A stretch of 64,000 nt of DNA, taken from assembly GCF_002890895.1 (NCBI RefSeq), contig NZ_POUL01000003.1, positions 1 through 64,000 on the forward strand, read 5' to 3'. How positions within the stretch are numbered: the first letter of the stretch is position 1; each line of letters begins with the position of its first letter. The notes beneath the pieces are model-generated. The model was given only the letters and a program-made list of their open reading frames with translations. It had not been told where the DNA came from and did no database searches. Position numbers and translations under genes: made by a program. This document shows positions 18,423 to 31,816 of this stretch, in pieces. The DNA comes from Stutzerimonas stutzeri (GTDB lineage Bacteria > Pseudomonadota > Gammaproteobacteria > Pseudomonadales > Pseudomonadaceae).

Positions 18423-19610
18423 TCAAAGGGCGATGCTGGGGATGCGCTGCGGTTGCGGCAGGCCGATCTCCTGGTCACTGAGGTAGCAGCCAGGGTCTTC
18501 GCCCCAGAGGTTGCCCTCGGCCCAGGCGCGGGTACGGGTGTTGCCATTGCAGATCGACAGCCAGCGGCACTCGGCGCAGCGGCCTGTCACGGCACGTGGG
18601 TGCTGGCGCAGCTCGGTGAGCAGCGGCTCGGGCTGGTCAAGCCACAGCTCGCGAAACGACTGCCGGCGCACATTGCCGACGGTGTGTTGCCACCAGTAGG
18701 TATCGGGATGCACATCGCCGATGTTGTCGATATTGGCGATGCCGCTGCCCGACGCGTTGCCGCCCCAGGCGCGCAGCATCCGCTCCAGGCGCTCGCGGTG
18801 CTCGGGCAGGCGGGCCTCGACCCACTGCAGCAGGAGCACCGCGTCGGCGTCGTTGTTGCCGCTGACGAAATCGGTCTCGCGGCCGTGCTGCACGTCGTCC
18901 CAAGCCTGCTCGAACAGCTGGTACATGGCGTCGCGGGTCATCTGGTGATGCGCATCGGCCTTGCGGCTGCGGCTGCGTTTGCCGCGGCCGCTGTAGTTGA
19001 GGTGTGAAAGGTAGAACTTCTGTACATCGTGTTCGCGCATCAGCGCCAGGAGGGCCGGCAGCTGCGGGTAGTTGTTCTGGGTCAGGGTGGTGCGCAGGCC
19101 GACGCGAATGCCGTGCCCGCGGCACAGATCGATGGCGTGCATGGACGCGGCAAAGCTGCCCTTGAGCTGGCGCCAGTCGTCATGCACCGCTTCCAGGCCG
19201 TCGATGCTGATGCCGACGTAGTCATACTTCGCGGCGGCGATCTGCTCGATGTTCTGCTCGTCGATCAGCGTGCCGTTGGTCGACAGTGCAACGAAGAAGC
19301 CGCGCTGGCGCGCGTACTCGGACAGCTCGAAGATGTCGTCGCGCAGCAGCGGTTCGCCGCCGGAAAGGATCAGTACGCGGACACCGGCTTCGTGCAGATC
19401 GTCGATGACCTTGAGGGCTTCGGTGGTGTCCAGCTCGTCGCGAAATACGCTGTCGGCGGAGGTGGCGTAGCAGTGCTTGCAGGTCAGGTTACAGCGCCGC
19501 AGCAGGTTCCAGATCACCACCGGCGGCCGTGCGCCACCGGTGCTGCGTGCGCCCAGTACCGGCATGGCGGGCCGGGCGAGGGCACGCAGGTAATGGCTGA
19601 TTCTCAACAT
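18423..19610 (-). CDS. nirJ: NirJ, radical SAM enzyme of heme d1 synthesis
   Basis: 395 aa. Radical SAM CxxxCxxC motif in [10 protein letters not shown] (about residues 40-49) and a C-terminal SPASM-type Cys cluster ([12 protein letters not shown]...CYLSDQE). NirJ removes propionate side chains from 12,18-didecarboxysiroheme. It is the first gene of nirJEN, separated from nirH by a 362-bp gap that contains a DNR-like box and a repeat, so this part likely has its own promoter. Confidence 0.95.
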   Translation of the reverse strand: MLRISHYLRALARPAMPVLGARSTGGARPPVVIWNLLRRCNLTCKHCYATSADSVFRDELDTTEALKVIDDLHEAGVRVLILSGGEPLLRDDIFELSEYARQRGFFVALSTNGTLIDEQNIEQIAAAKYDYVGISIDGLEAVHDDWRQLKGSFAASMHAIDLCRGHGIRVGLRTTLTQNNYPQLPALLALMREHDVQKFYLSHLNYSGRGKRSRSRKADAHHQMTRDAMYQLFEQAWDDVQHGRETDFVSGNNDADAVLLLQWVEARLPEHRERLERMLRAWGGNASGSGIANIDNIGDVHPDTYWWQHTVGNVRRQSFRELWLDQPEPLLTELRQHPRAVTGRCAECRWLSICNGNTRTRAWAEGNLWGEDPGCYLSDQEIGLPQPQRIPSIAL

Positions 19611-19685
19611 GTGCTTTCTCCTGCCGCATCACGCTTGGTTGCGCGGTCTGTGGATGCAGCATCCCCGAGCGACACTCGCCAATCC

Positions 19686-19699
19686 TTGACTGGAAACAA
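19686..19699. promoter_or_regulatory. DNR/FNR-like box upstream of nirJ
   Basis: TTGACTGGAAACAA matches the TTGAT-N4-ATCAA dyad in 8 of 10 fixed positions. It lies 75-89 bp before the nirJ start, a plausible distance for class I or II activation. Confidence 0.5.
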
Positions 19700-19877
19700 T
19701 AAAAGCCATGGTCCTGGCAGGGGTATGCACCGCTTGTTCGAAAGCGAGCTGTTTCTGGCTGTCTTCACAAAGCAAACGTCTGCTCATCAACCGCGGTAGA
19801 GGCCAGAAAGCCGTCCCCAGGAACCTCAATGATGCGCAGATGAGCATTACCGATACTGTCGTGAGTCCGGGCATTTC

Positions 19878-19954
19878 GTAGGGTGGGCTTCAGCCCACCA
19901 GCACAGCACATGGTGACGGTGGGCTGAAGCGGAGCGCCGCCCGGCCCACCCTAC
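19878..19954. repeat. GTAGGGTGGGC-family palindrome
   Basis: A 77-bp unit with GTAGGGTGGGC at one end and GCCCACCCTAC at the other. An inner hairpin is GTGGGCTTCAGCCCAC, followed by GGTGGGCTGAAGC. It lies 19 bp downstream of the nirH stop and could terminate or protect nirS-H mRNA. Shorter members are at 32014-32035, 43813-43836 and, partly, 27669-27690. Confidence 0.7.
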
Positions 19955-19972
19955 AGGGGCACGCGCGTCGCC

Positions 19973-20485
19973 CTAGCGACGACTGCTGACACGCAGTCCG
20001 GTTTTCTTGAGGATGCGGCTGCTGACCAGCATTTCATCGGCGCGGCAGGCGCTGCCGAGCAGCTCACGGATCTCGGCGCGATAGACGTCGATCTCCTCGG
20101 CACTGCGTCCATGCACCATGGCAAACAGGTTGTAGTGCCAGCCTTCCTGGCGCGGGCGACGGTAGCAATGGCTGACGAAGGGTTGCGCGCCGATCAGCGG
20201 ACCAAGGCGGGCAATTTCGGCATCGTCCACGTCCCAGACGGTCATGCCGTTGTGCCGGTAGCCGAGGCGGTAATGGTTGGGCACGGCGGCGATGCGGCGG
20301 ATTGCACCCTCGGTCTGCAGCTGCTGCAGGAGCTCAAGGGTGGCGTCAGCACTGATCTCCAATCGCTCGGCCAGCCAGCCCCAGGGATCCTCGACCAGCG
20401 GCAGACCGCCCTCGGTGAGCGCAACCAGGCGTTGGGCTAGCTCGTCCCGCTCGGAGGAGTCAAACGGCGAAGTGCAAGCCGACAT
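19973..20485 (-). CDS. nirH: NirH, siroheme decarboxylase subunit
   Basis: 170 aa Lrp/AsnC-like protein of the NirDLGH siroheme decarboxylase, which makes 12,18-didecarboxysiroheme for heme d1. The conserved YRLGYxxNGMTVW and WHYNLFAMVHG blocks are present. ATG at 20485 (MSACTSPF) follows a strong AAGGAGGAG. The start overlaps the end of nirG by 26 bp. Confidence 0.92.
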   Translation of the reverse strand: MSACTSPFDSSERDELAQRLVALTEGGLPLVEDPWGWLAERLEISADATLELLQQLQTEGAIRRIAAVPNHYRLGYRHNGMTVWDVDDAEIARLGPLIGAQPFVSHCYRRPRQEGWHYNLFAMVHGRSAEEIDVYRAEIRELLGSACRADEMLVSSRILKKTGLRVSSRR

Positions 20486-20903
20486 GGTAAGTCTCCTCCT
20501 TGGGCAGGTTAAGCACCGGCAGGCTGGTCTGCGCTTCGATCCGCGCAATGGTGTCGGCGATGCCTTGCGGGGTGGCGCAGCCAAGCACGAACCACATGTT
20601 CCAGGCGTGTTCGCGGCGGTAGTTGTGCGCCACTTCAGGCATCGCTGCCAGCAGTTCGGCGACCGTATCGAAACGATCTTCGGGCACCGACAATGCAGCG
20701 AGAGTGAAGGCGCCGCCCAGTCGCTCGATGTCGAACATCGGCCCGAAGCGGGTCAGCGTGCCATCGTCGAGCAGGGCCTGGACGCGCTCGCGCAGCGTCT
20801 GCGGGCCTGCGCCCAGCTCCTCGGCCAGTTCCTGCCACGGATGACGGACCAGCGGCAGGCCATGCTGAAGACGATTGATCAGGCGGCGGTCCAGCTCATC
20901 CAT
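20460..20903 (-). CDS. nirG: NirG, siroheme decarboxylase subunit
   Basis: 147 aa, Lrp/AsnC-like fold. [18 protein letters not shown] at the start is shared with Nir[17 protein letters not shown] corresponds to the substrate-side block of the family. ATG at 20903 chosen because it matches the paralogues and overlaps nirL by only 8 bp. Confidence 0.92.
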   Translation of the reverse strand: MDELDRRLINRLQHGLPLVRHPWQELAEELGAGPQTLRERVQALLDDGTLTRFGPMFDIERLGGAFTLAALSVPEDRFDTVAELLAAMPEVAHNYRREHAWNMWFVLGCATPQGIADTIARIEAQTSLPVLNLPKEETYHVGLHFAV

Positions 20904-21411
20904 GGGCGCGCTCCAGCGCGGCGGGCGGTGCGTAGCGGCCGCCACACTGCTTGAAGGCGCGGGTGCTGAACAGCAGTTGATGCGGTACATCACTGAGCCC
21001 GCGCTCGGCGAGCATCTCGTCGATCAGGCGGCACACCTGCTCGCGTTCGCGGCCGTGAACCATGCAGAACAGGTTGTAAGGCCAGTCAGGCAGTCGCCGC
21101 GGGCGTTGGTAACAGAGGTTCACGCCTGCGGCCTGGCCAAGTTTGCGGCCGACCTCATCGACCTGATCATCAGGAATGTTCATCACCAGCATGGCGTTGG
21201 CGCGAAAGCCCATGGCGCGGTGCTTGAGCACCAGGCCCACGCGGCGAAACAGTCCGCTCTCGCTCCAGCGGCGGACCTGATCAAGCACCGCCTCCTCACT
21301 GGCGCCGATGCGCTCGGCCAGCACCTGATAGGGCCGCGCGGCCAGCGGCAGGCCAGCTTCGAGCAGGCGCCGCAGCTGCAGTGCCTGCAAATCGTTGAGG
21401 AGTGACGTCAT
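20896..21411 (-). CDS. nirL: NirL, siroheme decarboxylase subunit
   Basis: 171 aa, NirH-like member of the NirDLGH set ([32 protein letters not shown]). The start overlaps the nirD stop by 4 bp, so translation is probably coupled. Confidence 0.92.
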   Translation of the reverse strand: MTSLLNDLQALQLRRLLEAGLPLAARPYQVLAERIGASEEAVLDQVRRWSESGLFRRVGLVLKHRAMGFRANAMLVMNIPDDQVDEVGRKLGQAAGVNLCYQRPRRLPDWPYNLFCMVHGREREQVCRLIDEMLAERGLSDVPHQLLFSTRAFKQCGGRYAPPAALERAHG

Positions 21412-21866
21412 GGCGTATCTCCAATCGGAAAGCCGAGGTCGATGCGGTAGGCCGCCTGCATGGGCAGGTCGAGGGGGACAAGCCCGGTTTGCGCTTCGAT
21501 TGCAGCTAGAAGCGCGTCGATGTGCTGACGATCCGGCCCGGTGAGTACGAACCAGAGGTTGTAGCGGTGTTCACGCAGGTAGTTGTGATTGACCTCGGGG
21601 TAGCTGTTGATCAGTTCCGCAATCTGTTCGAGCTGTGCTTCCGGCACGGCCAGCGCCACCAGGGTGCTGGCACCGGCGCGGCTGTGTTCGAACACCGGGC
21701 CGATGCGCGAGAGGCCGCCGCTGCTTTCCAGGTTTTCAAGGCAGGCCAGTACCTGGTCTTCGCTGCATTCGAGGGCATCGGCCATGGCGCGGTAGGGTTC
21801 GGCGCACAGCGGCATACCGTGCTGGAAGCGGTCGATCAAGCGGCGGCTGAGAGCATCGATATGCAT
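21408..21866 (-). CDS. nirD: NirD, siroheme decarboxylase subunit
   Basis: 152 aa, NirG-like member ([33 protein letters not shown]). The four proteins are encoded as separate genes D, L, G, H, as in P. aeruginosa and P. stutzeri; some other bacteria fuse D and L. The start lies next to the nirF stop, with a 1-bp gap. Confidence 0.92.
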   Translation of the reverse strand: MHIDALSRRLIDRFQHGMPLCAEPYRAMADALECSEDQVLACLENLESSGGLSRIGPVFEHSRAGASTLVALAVPEAQLEQIAELINSYPEVNHNYLREHRYNLWFVLTGPDRQHIDALLAAIEAQTGLVPLDLPMQAAYRIDLGFPIGDTP

Positions 21867-21867
21867 G

Positions 21868-23046
21868 TCACAACCCCGTCTCGTGCGCGCGGCTGGTGAA
21901 GAAGATGCCGCTCGGACTGTCGGCCGGCAGGCGCTTGAGCAGCTTCAGCGTGTAAGGGTCCCAGACCTGCACCTCGTTGCCGTCGCGTACCGACAGCCAG
22001 AGCTGGTCGCCGCGGGCGGTGAATTCCATGTGCAGTACGGCGGGGCCGGGTTCCAGCTGAGCGATGATCTCGTGGGTCTCGCTGTCGATGACCTGGACCT
22101 TGCCGTTGTCGGGGTGGGCAAAGTTGACCCAGATCTGCCGGGCGTCTGGGCGTGCCATGACAAACACCGGCTGGCCGGCGACATCGATGGCGTCGGTCTG
22201 CTTCCAGCTTTGCGAATCCATCACCAAGACCTGGTGATGGCCGATGGCGGGGACAAAGGTCTGATTGCCGGCGACCGTCCAGCCTTCCAGATGCGGCATC
22301 TTATAGACCGGCAGTTTCTCCTCACCGCGGCCGTAACCGTCGATGATCCGCTCGACACCACGGTCGGGGTGCCAGAGGTCAATCTTGGCCATGCCGTCCT
22401 CGCCGAACAGGCCGGCGATGTAGTAGCGACCATCGGGAGTCAGCAGACCGTCGTAGGGCTGCTTGCCGATGTTCTCGAAACGGGTGATCTCGGGGCTGTT
22501 GCCTTGGCTGAAGTCCAGCAGCCAGGTTTCATGGGTGTCGAACAGGCTGTAGATGAAGCGGCGGCCGGGGGCGTCGATGACACCGACCACCCGCGAGTTG
22601 CGGCTGCCATCGGCCAGCGGCGTGGCGGGAACATCGGCCACCAGCTCAAGGGTGTCGGCGTCGAATACCTTGACGCCGCCGGGTTCGTAATTGCCGACGG
22701 CAATCAGCTTGCCGTCCTGGCTGATGGCGCCGCCGATGCTGTTGCCACCCTGGATGACGCGTTTGTCGATGCGCTGGCGCAGCAGGTCGACCTTGGTCAG
22801 ACCACCATCACGGCCAAAGACATAGGCGAAGCGTTCATCGCGGGAAAACACCACCGAGGCGTGGGACAGATCACCCAGGCCTTCGACGCGCGCCAGCCGT
22901 GTCTGGCCGCTGCTTTCGATGATCTGCAGGGCGCCGGTGGCGCGCTCCACCACCACGCCCATGTCACCGGTGCCGCGCGGCGGTTGCCCGGCACAGGCAC
23001 TAAGCAGCAGGCTGGCAGCGGCCAGCAACAGGGTAGGACGCATCAT
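21868..23046 (-). CDS. nirF: NirF, heme d1 biosynthesis lipoprotein
   Basis: 392 aa d1-propeller protein acting on a late heme d1 intermediate. A short lipoprotein signal ending LLLSACAG indicates a membrane-anchored periplasmic protein (Cys about residue 18). The propeller resembles NirS without the cytochrome c domain. Overlaps the end of nirC by 4 bp. Confidence 0.93.
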   Translation of the reverse strand: MMRPTLLLAAASLLLSACAGQPPRGTGDMGVVVERATGALQIIESSGQTRLARVEGLGDLSHASVVFSRDERFAYVFGRDGGLTKVDLLRQRIDKRVIQGGNSIGGAISQDGKLIAVGNYEPGGVKVFDADTLELVADVPATPLADGSRNSRVVGVIDAPGRRFIYSLFDTHETWLLDFSQGNSPEITRFENIGKQPYDGLLTPDGRYYIAGLFGEDGMAKIDLWHPDRGVERIIDGYGRGEEKLPVYKMPHLEGWTVAGNQTFVPAIGHHQVLVMDSQSWKQTDAIDVAGQPVFVMARPDARQIWVNFAHPDNGKVQVIDSETHEIIAQLEPGPAVLHMEFTARGDQLWLSVRDGNEVQVWDPYTLKLLKRLPADSPSGIFFTSRAHETGL

Positions 23047-23384
23047 GGCTTTGGGTATCCTTTGCGCAGTAGGTCAACCAGCCAGGCGATGTCCTGATCG
23101 TCGAGCAGGGCATTCCAGCCGGGCATGGCGGTGCCGGGCCGTCCGTGGGTCACGGTGGCGATCAGAGCGTCGCGGGGTTTGTCGGCGATGGCGTCGCGGG
23201 TCAGTGCCGGGCCAAGGCCGCCGGTCATACGCAGGCCGTGGCAGGAGCCGCAGTCCTGCACCAGCAGGTGTTCGAGCTGAGCCTGGCGAGCGGCTGTAGG
23301 CGTATCGGCCAGGGCAGCGGAAAAGGGGAGGAGGGACACCAGAGTGAGCCCCAAACCGAATACTGCGTGTCGGGACCTGATCAT
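23043..23384 (-). CDS. nirC: NirC, periplasmic c-type cytochrome
   Basis: 113 aa with signal peptide and one heme site CGSCH (about residues 51-55). NirC can feed electrons to NirS and has been linked to d1 assembly. 16 bp downstream of nirM. Confidence 0.92.
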   Translation of the reverse strand: MIRSRHAVFGLGLTLVSLLPFSAALADTPTAARQAQLEHLLVQDCGSCHGLRMTGGLGPALTRDAIADKPRDALIATVTHGRPGTAMPGWNALLDDQDIAWLVDLLRKGYPKP

Positions 23385-23400
23385 GATGCCCTCCTGGGTG

Positions 23401-23715
23401 TTACTTGAGGCTCAGAACCCACTCAGCGAGGGTTTTGGCTTCTTCTTCGGTGACGGGGTTTGGCGGCATCGGGATCGGACCCCAGTTACCCTGGGTGCCG
23501 TTCTTGATGTGGCCGGCGAGCAGATCGGCAGCGCCATCCTGACCGGCGTATTTGGCGGCGACTTCTTTCAGAGCCGGGCCGACCATTTTGGCGTCGATGC
23601 TGTGGCAGGCCGCGCAGGGCTTGCTCTTGAACAGCGCTTCACCGTCCTGAGCCACGGCGGGCTGCAGGACCATCGCGCCGCCGAGGGCGAGCAGTGGGAT
23701 GAGAACTTTTTTCAT
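23401..23715 (-). CDS. nirM: NirM, cytochrome c551
   Basis: 104 aa precursor with signal peptide [22 protein letters not shown], heme site CAACH (about residues 35-39) and an axial Met in the MPPN region (PIPMPPNPV). It is the periplasmic electron donor for cytochrome cd1. It directly follows nirS here. Confidence 0.95.
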   Translation of the reverse strand: MKKVLIPLLALGGAMVLQPAVAQDGEALFKSKPCAACHSIDAKMVGPALKEVAAKYAGQDGAADLLAGHIKNGTQGNWGPIPMPPNPVTEEEAKTLAEWVLSLK

Positions 23716-23737
23716 GAGTTACTTCCTCAAGGCTAGA

Positions 23738-23757
23738 GGGGGATCTTGGCGTCCCCC
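23738..23757 (-). terminator. Hairpin between nirS and nirM
   Basis: GGGGGA paired with TCCCCC around an 8-nt loop, 11 bp after the nirS stop. It lacks a clear T-run and may partially terminate or stabilise nirS mRNA. Confidence 0.45.
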
Positions 23758-23767
23758 CCGGTTTTAC

Positions 23768-26621
<2,854 letters not shown>

Positions 26622-26638
<17 letters not shown>

Positions 26639-27206
26639 TCGCACCAGCCTCTCCCGGCGATTGCCCGGTGATCTGGCGATGTGGTTCTTCATCCTCGCCG
26701 AGTTGACCGTCTTCGCCATCCTGATCCTGGCGTTCGCGGTAGCTCAAGTGCTCCATCCAGAGTTGTTTCGTGAAAGCCGTGCGGCGCTGGACAGCTCGAT
26801 CGGGCTGGCACTGACCCTCAGCCTGCTGACCTCCGGTCTGCTGGCCGCCCTGGCCGTGGAGCAGGTGCGCCTGGCGCGGCCGCAGCGCGGGGCATTGCTA
26901 TTGCTCGGCGCGCTGCTGATCTCCTGTGTCTACGTAGTGCTCAAGCTCAACGAGTACGGCCATCTGTCATCGCTCGGGCTGGGGCTCGAGCACAACACTT
27001 TCTTCACCCTGTACTGGATCCTTACTGGCTTTCACTTCCTACATGTGTTGCTGGGGCTGGTCATCCTCGGCTGGATGGCCGAACGCTGTCGTCGGCGCGC
27101 CTACAGTGCGCAGGACTGTGCGGGGCTGGAATCAGGGGTGCTCTACTGGCACATGGTGGATATGGTCTGGGTGCTGCTGTTCCCGCTGGTCTACGTCATC
27201 AACTGA
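26622..27206 (+). CDS. nirO: NirO (NorE-like), cytochrome c oxidase subunit III-like membrane protein
   Basis: 194 aa from ATG 26622; an in-frame ATG at 26613 would add three residues. Five hydrophobic helices with the subunit III signatures DLAMWFFILAELTVF and HFLHVLLGL...YWHMVDMVWVLLFPLVY. NorE/NirO proteins support NO reductase activity by an unclear route. Overlaps nirQ by 17 bp and precedes nirP by 10 bp. Confidence 0.9.
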
Positions 27207-27216
27207 GGAGGCCGAG

Positions 27217-27468
27217 ATGTCCGCTTCAAAGGTGCTGATCGGGTGTTGGCTGGCGCTGGCCGTTCTGTCCACGGCCACCGTATTGCTGGGGAACGCCGGC
27301 TCGACGTTGTTGCTCGCTGGCGCCGTGCTGGCTGTCGCGCTGGTCAAGGCCTGGGTGATCACAGAAGGATTCATGGAGCTGCGCCATGCGCCACCCATGT
27401 GGCGTTTGCTGTTGTTTGGCTGGCCGCTGGCGATGGCTGGCGGGATTCTATTGGCGATGAGCTTCTGA
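27217..27468 (+). CDS. nirP: NirP (NorF-like) small membrane protein
   Basis: 83 aa with three hydrophobic stretches, resembling the NorF/cytochrome oxidase subunit IV-like family (VKAWVITEGFMELRHAPPMWR). Preceded by GAGGAGGCC. Last gene of nirQOP; followed by a GC-rich hairpin and then the norC promoter. Confidence 0.88.
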   Translation: MSASKVLIGCWLALAVLSTATVLLGNAGSTLLLAGAVLAVALVKAWVITEGFMELRHAPPMWRLLLFGWPLAMAGGILLAMSF

Positions 27469-27477
27469 TGGCTAGGT

Positions 27478-27507
27478 AGCCGGCGGCACCGTAGATGCAC
27501 GCCGGCT
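27478..27507 (+). terminator. Hairpin after nirP
   Basis: AGCCGGCG...CGCCGGCT, 8-bp perfect stem with a 14-nt loop, 10 bp after the nirP stop. No T-run. Confidence 0.45.
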
Positions 27508-27577
27508 CTCAGCAAAGCGCCAGCCCAAAAAGCAAAGCACCGGAACGCTGCGTCACGCCGTGATGGAGAGCCCGATC

Positions 27578-27648
27578 GTAGGGTGGATCACGTTTCATCG
27601 ATCCACCGAACCTGAGCTCGGTGGATGTAAAAAGCGACTCCACCCTAC
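27578..27648. repeat. GTAGGGTGGAT-family nested palindrome, copy 3 (inverted orientation)
   Basis: Starts GTAGGGTGGATCACG and ends CTCCACCCTAC. Arm order is reversed relative to copies 1, 2, 4 and 5. Confidence 0.75.
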
Positions 27649-27850
27649 TGTGCTCGCGGTATAGCGGTTGGTGGGCTTCAACCCACCAACACAGCACTGG
27701 CAGCCGCCTTTCCCGCCGCATTTTCATCCAGATCCGATCCAATCCCTACCCGCCGTTTTGCCTGGCTATCGGTAAATCCCGACTGCAAGCCTGCGGCCGA
27801 CGCTAACGGTTCGGGCCTGCGAAAGACCAAGTGTTGCGTTCAGGTTTTTC

Positions 27851-27864
27851 TTGATTGCCATCAA
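27851..27864. promoter_or_regulatory. DNR box of norC
   Basis: TTGATTGCCATCAA, a perfect TTGAT-N4-ATCAA dyad ending 58 bp before the norC start. Confidence 0.85.
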
Positions 27865-27922
27865 GCAGGTTTCGATAGCTCCCTTCTTAAACTGGCCACG
27901 CCAACGCCATGAGGAGGCGACC

Positions 27923-28363
27923 ATGTCCGAGACCTTTACCAAGGGAATGGCCAGAAACATCTACTTCGGGGGAAGCGTGTTCTTCCTCCTGGTATTTCTG
28001 GGCCTGACCTATCACACAGAGCAGACCTTTCCAGAGCGATCCAACGAGTCGGAAATCTCCGAAGCAGTGGTGCGAGGCAAAGCGGTCTGGGAAAACAACA
28101 ACTGCATCGGCTGCCACAGCCTGCTCGGCGAAGGTGCCTACTTCGCGCCGGAACTGGGCAACGTCTTCGTCCGTCGCGGTGAGGATGCGGCCTTCAAGCC
28201 CTTCCTGCAGGCGTGGATGAAAGCTCAGCCGCTGGGCGTGCCCGGACGCAGGTCGATGCCTCAGTTCAATCTGAGCGAGCAGGAAGTCGACGATATGGCC
28301 GAATTCCTCAAGTGGACCTCGAAGATCGATACCAACAACTGGCCGCCAAACAGGGAGGGCTGA
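27923..28363 (+). CDS. norC: NorC, cytochrome c subunit of NO reductase
   Basis: 146 aa with one N-terminal transmembrane anchor (about residues 12-30) and heme site CIGCH (about 61-65). It passes electrons from periplasmic cytochromes to NorB. ATG at 27923 follows GAGGAGG. 3 bp separate it from norB. Confidence 0.97.
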   Translation: MSETFTKGMARNIYFGGSVFFLLVFLGLTYHTEQTFPERSNESEISEAVVRGKAVWENNNCIGCHSLLGEGAYFAPELGNVFVRRGEDAAFKPFLQAWMKAQPLGVPGRRSMPQFNLSEQEVDDMAEFLKWTSKIDTNNWPPNREG

Positions 28364-29794
<1,431 letters not shown>

Positions 29795-29815
29795 GGCAAG
29801 GCACCGATGTAACTG

Positions 29816-29850
29816 ACGGCCCGGCTGACACAGCGGGCCGTTGCTGTTTT
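29816..29850 (+). terminator. Terminator after norB
   Basis: ACGGCCCG paired with CGGGCCGT, with three more base pairs across a single bulge, followed by TTGCTGTTTT. It lies 21 bp after the norB stop and 24 bp before norD, so norD is probably expressed at lower level or from read-through. Confidence 0.7.
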
Positions 29851-29873
29851 CAAACCGCTACGGAGCGATCGTC

Positions 29874-31718
29874 ATGGCCTTTACCATCGAAGTCGAAGAG
29901 TGGGTCGGCAGTGTCTGGCACCGTTTCATCACCCGCCGCGCCAGCCCGGACTTTCCCGACGCCAGCGTTTCGTTGGAAAGCATGCAACGGCCACTGTCGG
30001 TGCTGTTTCGCGCCATGGGCGGTGCCAGCGGTATTGGTGTCGAAGCGGCCAACGCGCGCGATCTGATGCTGCGTCGGACGCTGCTCCAACAGGTTGCCGG
30101 TACCTGCAAACAGCTGCCGGTCGCCTGGTGCGATGCCAGCAACCTGCGGCTGCCACAAAACCTTGCGGTCTACCCCGACGTTTCACTCAACCAGGATCTC
30201 TATCGCTGGCTGGCGCTGCTTGCGGCGCAGGCTGGCGAGATGCGCCATTGGGCGCGTGACAACCAACGCTGGACGCAGGTCATCCTCGAGCGTTTTCCGG
30301 CCATGCAGCCTCGCTACGCGCGCTTGGTCGAGGCGCATCTGCAGCTGCGCCCCGACCCGGATACGCTGCCCCGCGCGGAGGGTGCGCTGGAGCGTGCCAT
30401 CTGCCAGGCCCTGCGGGAGCCGGGCAGTGTTCAGCAATTTCCGCGTAGCGAAGTGGCCCCCTGGCCGCTGCCCATGTGGCTGTACCCGGCGGAAAATCTC
30501 GGCGTGCCGCAGGCCACCGAACTCGCTGAAGAAGATCAGGACAACAACCTGCAGGCCCCGCCTACCGAGCAGAAGGGCATGCGCAAGCGCGCCAAGCGTG
30601 TCGAGGACAGCACCAGCAAGGGCGGCCTGATGCTGTTCCGTCTGGAAAACCTGTTCAGCTGGTCCGAGCATGTCGAGCTTGATCGTCAGGGTGACGACAG
30701 CGAAAACGAGGACGCTTCCCGCGTCGCCGAGGACCTCGACGAGATTGCCATGTCGCGTCAGCGCATGCGCAAGGGCGGCGGCCTCAAACTGCATCTCGAT
30801 CTTCCGCCCGCGGACGTCGATGACATTCCGCTGGGCGATGGCATCAAACTGCCTGAATGGGATTACCGCAAACAGCACATGCAGGAGAACTTCGTCAGCC
30901 TGCAGATGATGCTGCCGCGAGGCTCCGAACCCATGGGCCTGCCGCTGCGGCTGAGCCCGCTGGCGCGCAAGCTGCGCCGGCAGTTCGAACACCTGCGAAA
31001 TGATCGGCAATGGCTGCGCGGTCAGCCCCAGGGCTCGGAGCTGGACATGCAGGCCTGGTTGGACTTTCACGTCGAGCGTCAGCATGGCCAATGCGCCGAA
31101 CGTGGGTTGTTCATGGAACAGCGGCAGAATCGTCGCGACCTGGCGTGCCTGCTGCTGGCCGACCTGTCGATGTCCACCGACGCGCACCTGGACGACGAGC
31201 ACAAGGTGATCGACGTGATCACCGACAGCCTGCTGCTGTTCGGCGAAGCACTGTCTGCCGTAGGCGACGATTTCGCGCTGTATGGCTTTTCCTCGCTGCG
31301 TCGACAGCAGGTCCGCATGCAGGAACTCAAGAGCTTCAAGCAGCGTTATGGCGACGACACCCGCGGCCGGATCCAGGCGCTGAAACCCGGTTATTACACG
31401 CGCATGGGCGCAGCCATTCGCCAAGCCACCGAGCTGCTCGGCAAGTGCAAGCAACGGCGCAAGTTGCTGCTGCTGGTCACCGACGGCAAGCCCAACGATC
31501 TGGATCTCTATGAGGGACGCTACGGCGTCGAGGACACCCGCCAAGCAGTGCTCGAGGCCCGGCGCCATGGCCTGCTGCCGTTCTGCATCACCATCGACCA
31601 GGAAGCCGGCGATTACCTGCCCTATATGTTCGGTGCCAACGGCTACACCCTGATCAAGGAGCCGCAGCAACTGCCGTTCCGCCTGCCGCAGTTGTATAAG
31701 CAGCTGACCCAGCCGTAG
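29874..31718 (+). CDS. norD: NorD, VWA-domain protein for NO reductase activation
   Basis: 614 aa. The C-terminal von Willebrand factor A domain has the MIDAS motif DLSMSTD (about residues 429-435). It pairs with the NirQ ATPase in a MoxR/VWA chaperone system that matures NO reductase, probably inserting the FeB iron. ATG at 29874 follows ACGGAGCG and is preferred over an upstream in-frame start. The TAG stop lies inside repeat copy 4, so the last codons and the repeat abut. Confidence 0.95.
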   Translation: MAFTIEVEEWVGSVWHRFITRRASPDFPDASVSLESMQRPLSVLFRAMGGASGIGVEAANARDLMLRRTLLQQVAGTCKQLPVAWCDASNLRLPQNLAVYPDVSLNQDLYRWLALLAAQAGEMRHWARDNQRWTQVILERFPAMQPRYARLVEAHLQLRPDPDTLPRAEGALERAICQALREPGSVQQFPRSEVAPWPLPMWLYPAENLGVPQATELAEEDQDNNLQAPPTEQKGMRKRAKRVEDSTSKGGLMLFRLENLFSWSEHVELDRQGDDSENEDASRVAEDLDEIAMSRQRMRKGGGLKLHLDLPPADVDDIPLGDGIKLPEWDYRKQHMQENFVSLQMMLPRGSEPMGLPLRLSPLARKLRRQFEHLRNDRQWLRGQPQGSELDMQAWLDFHVERQHGQCAERGLFMEQRQNRRDLACLLLADLSMSTDAHLDDEHKVIDVITDSLLLFGEALSAVGDDFALYGFSSLRRQQVRMQELKSFKQRYGDDTRGRIQALKPGYYTRMGAAIRQATELLGKCKQRRKLLLLVTDGKPNDLDLYEGRYGVEDTRQAVLEARRHGLLPFCITIDQEAGDYLPYMFGANGYTLIKEPQQLPFRLPQLYKQLTQP

Positions 31719-31816
31719 GGTAGATGTGGCCTTTCACATCCACCGTGACTGCACTCGGTGGATCGCAACACGGTGGACCGCCACCCCGTGGATCGGTGAG
31801 GCGTGATCCATCCTGC
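31715..31816. repeat. GTAGGGTGGAT-family nested palindrome, copy 4, containing the norD stop codon
   Basis: Begins GTAGGGTAGATGT. The TAG at 31716-31718 is the norD stop. The right end is GTGATCCATCCTGC, slightly degraded. Confidence 0.7.

Larger units (their letters stand above)
19611..19972. other. Gap within the nir cluster: repeat plus promoter of nirJEN
   Basis: No gene is visible. It holds a DNR-like box at 19686-19699 serving nirJ and a palindromic repeat at 19878-19954 close to the nirH stop. Confidence 0.7.
27469..27922. other. Intergenic region between nirP and norC
   Basis: No gene. It holds a perfect 8-bp-stem hairpin (AGCCGGCG/CGCCGGCT, 27478-27507) as probable end of nirQOP, a GTAGGGTGGAT repeat in opposite orientation to the others (27578-27648), a GTGGGCTTCAACCCAC fragment (27669-27690) and the norC DNR box. 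Confidence 0.7.
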
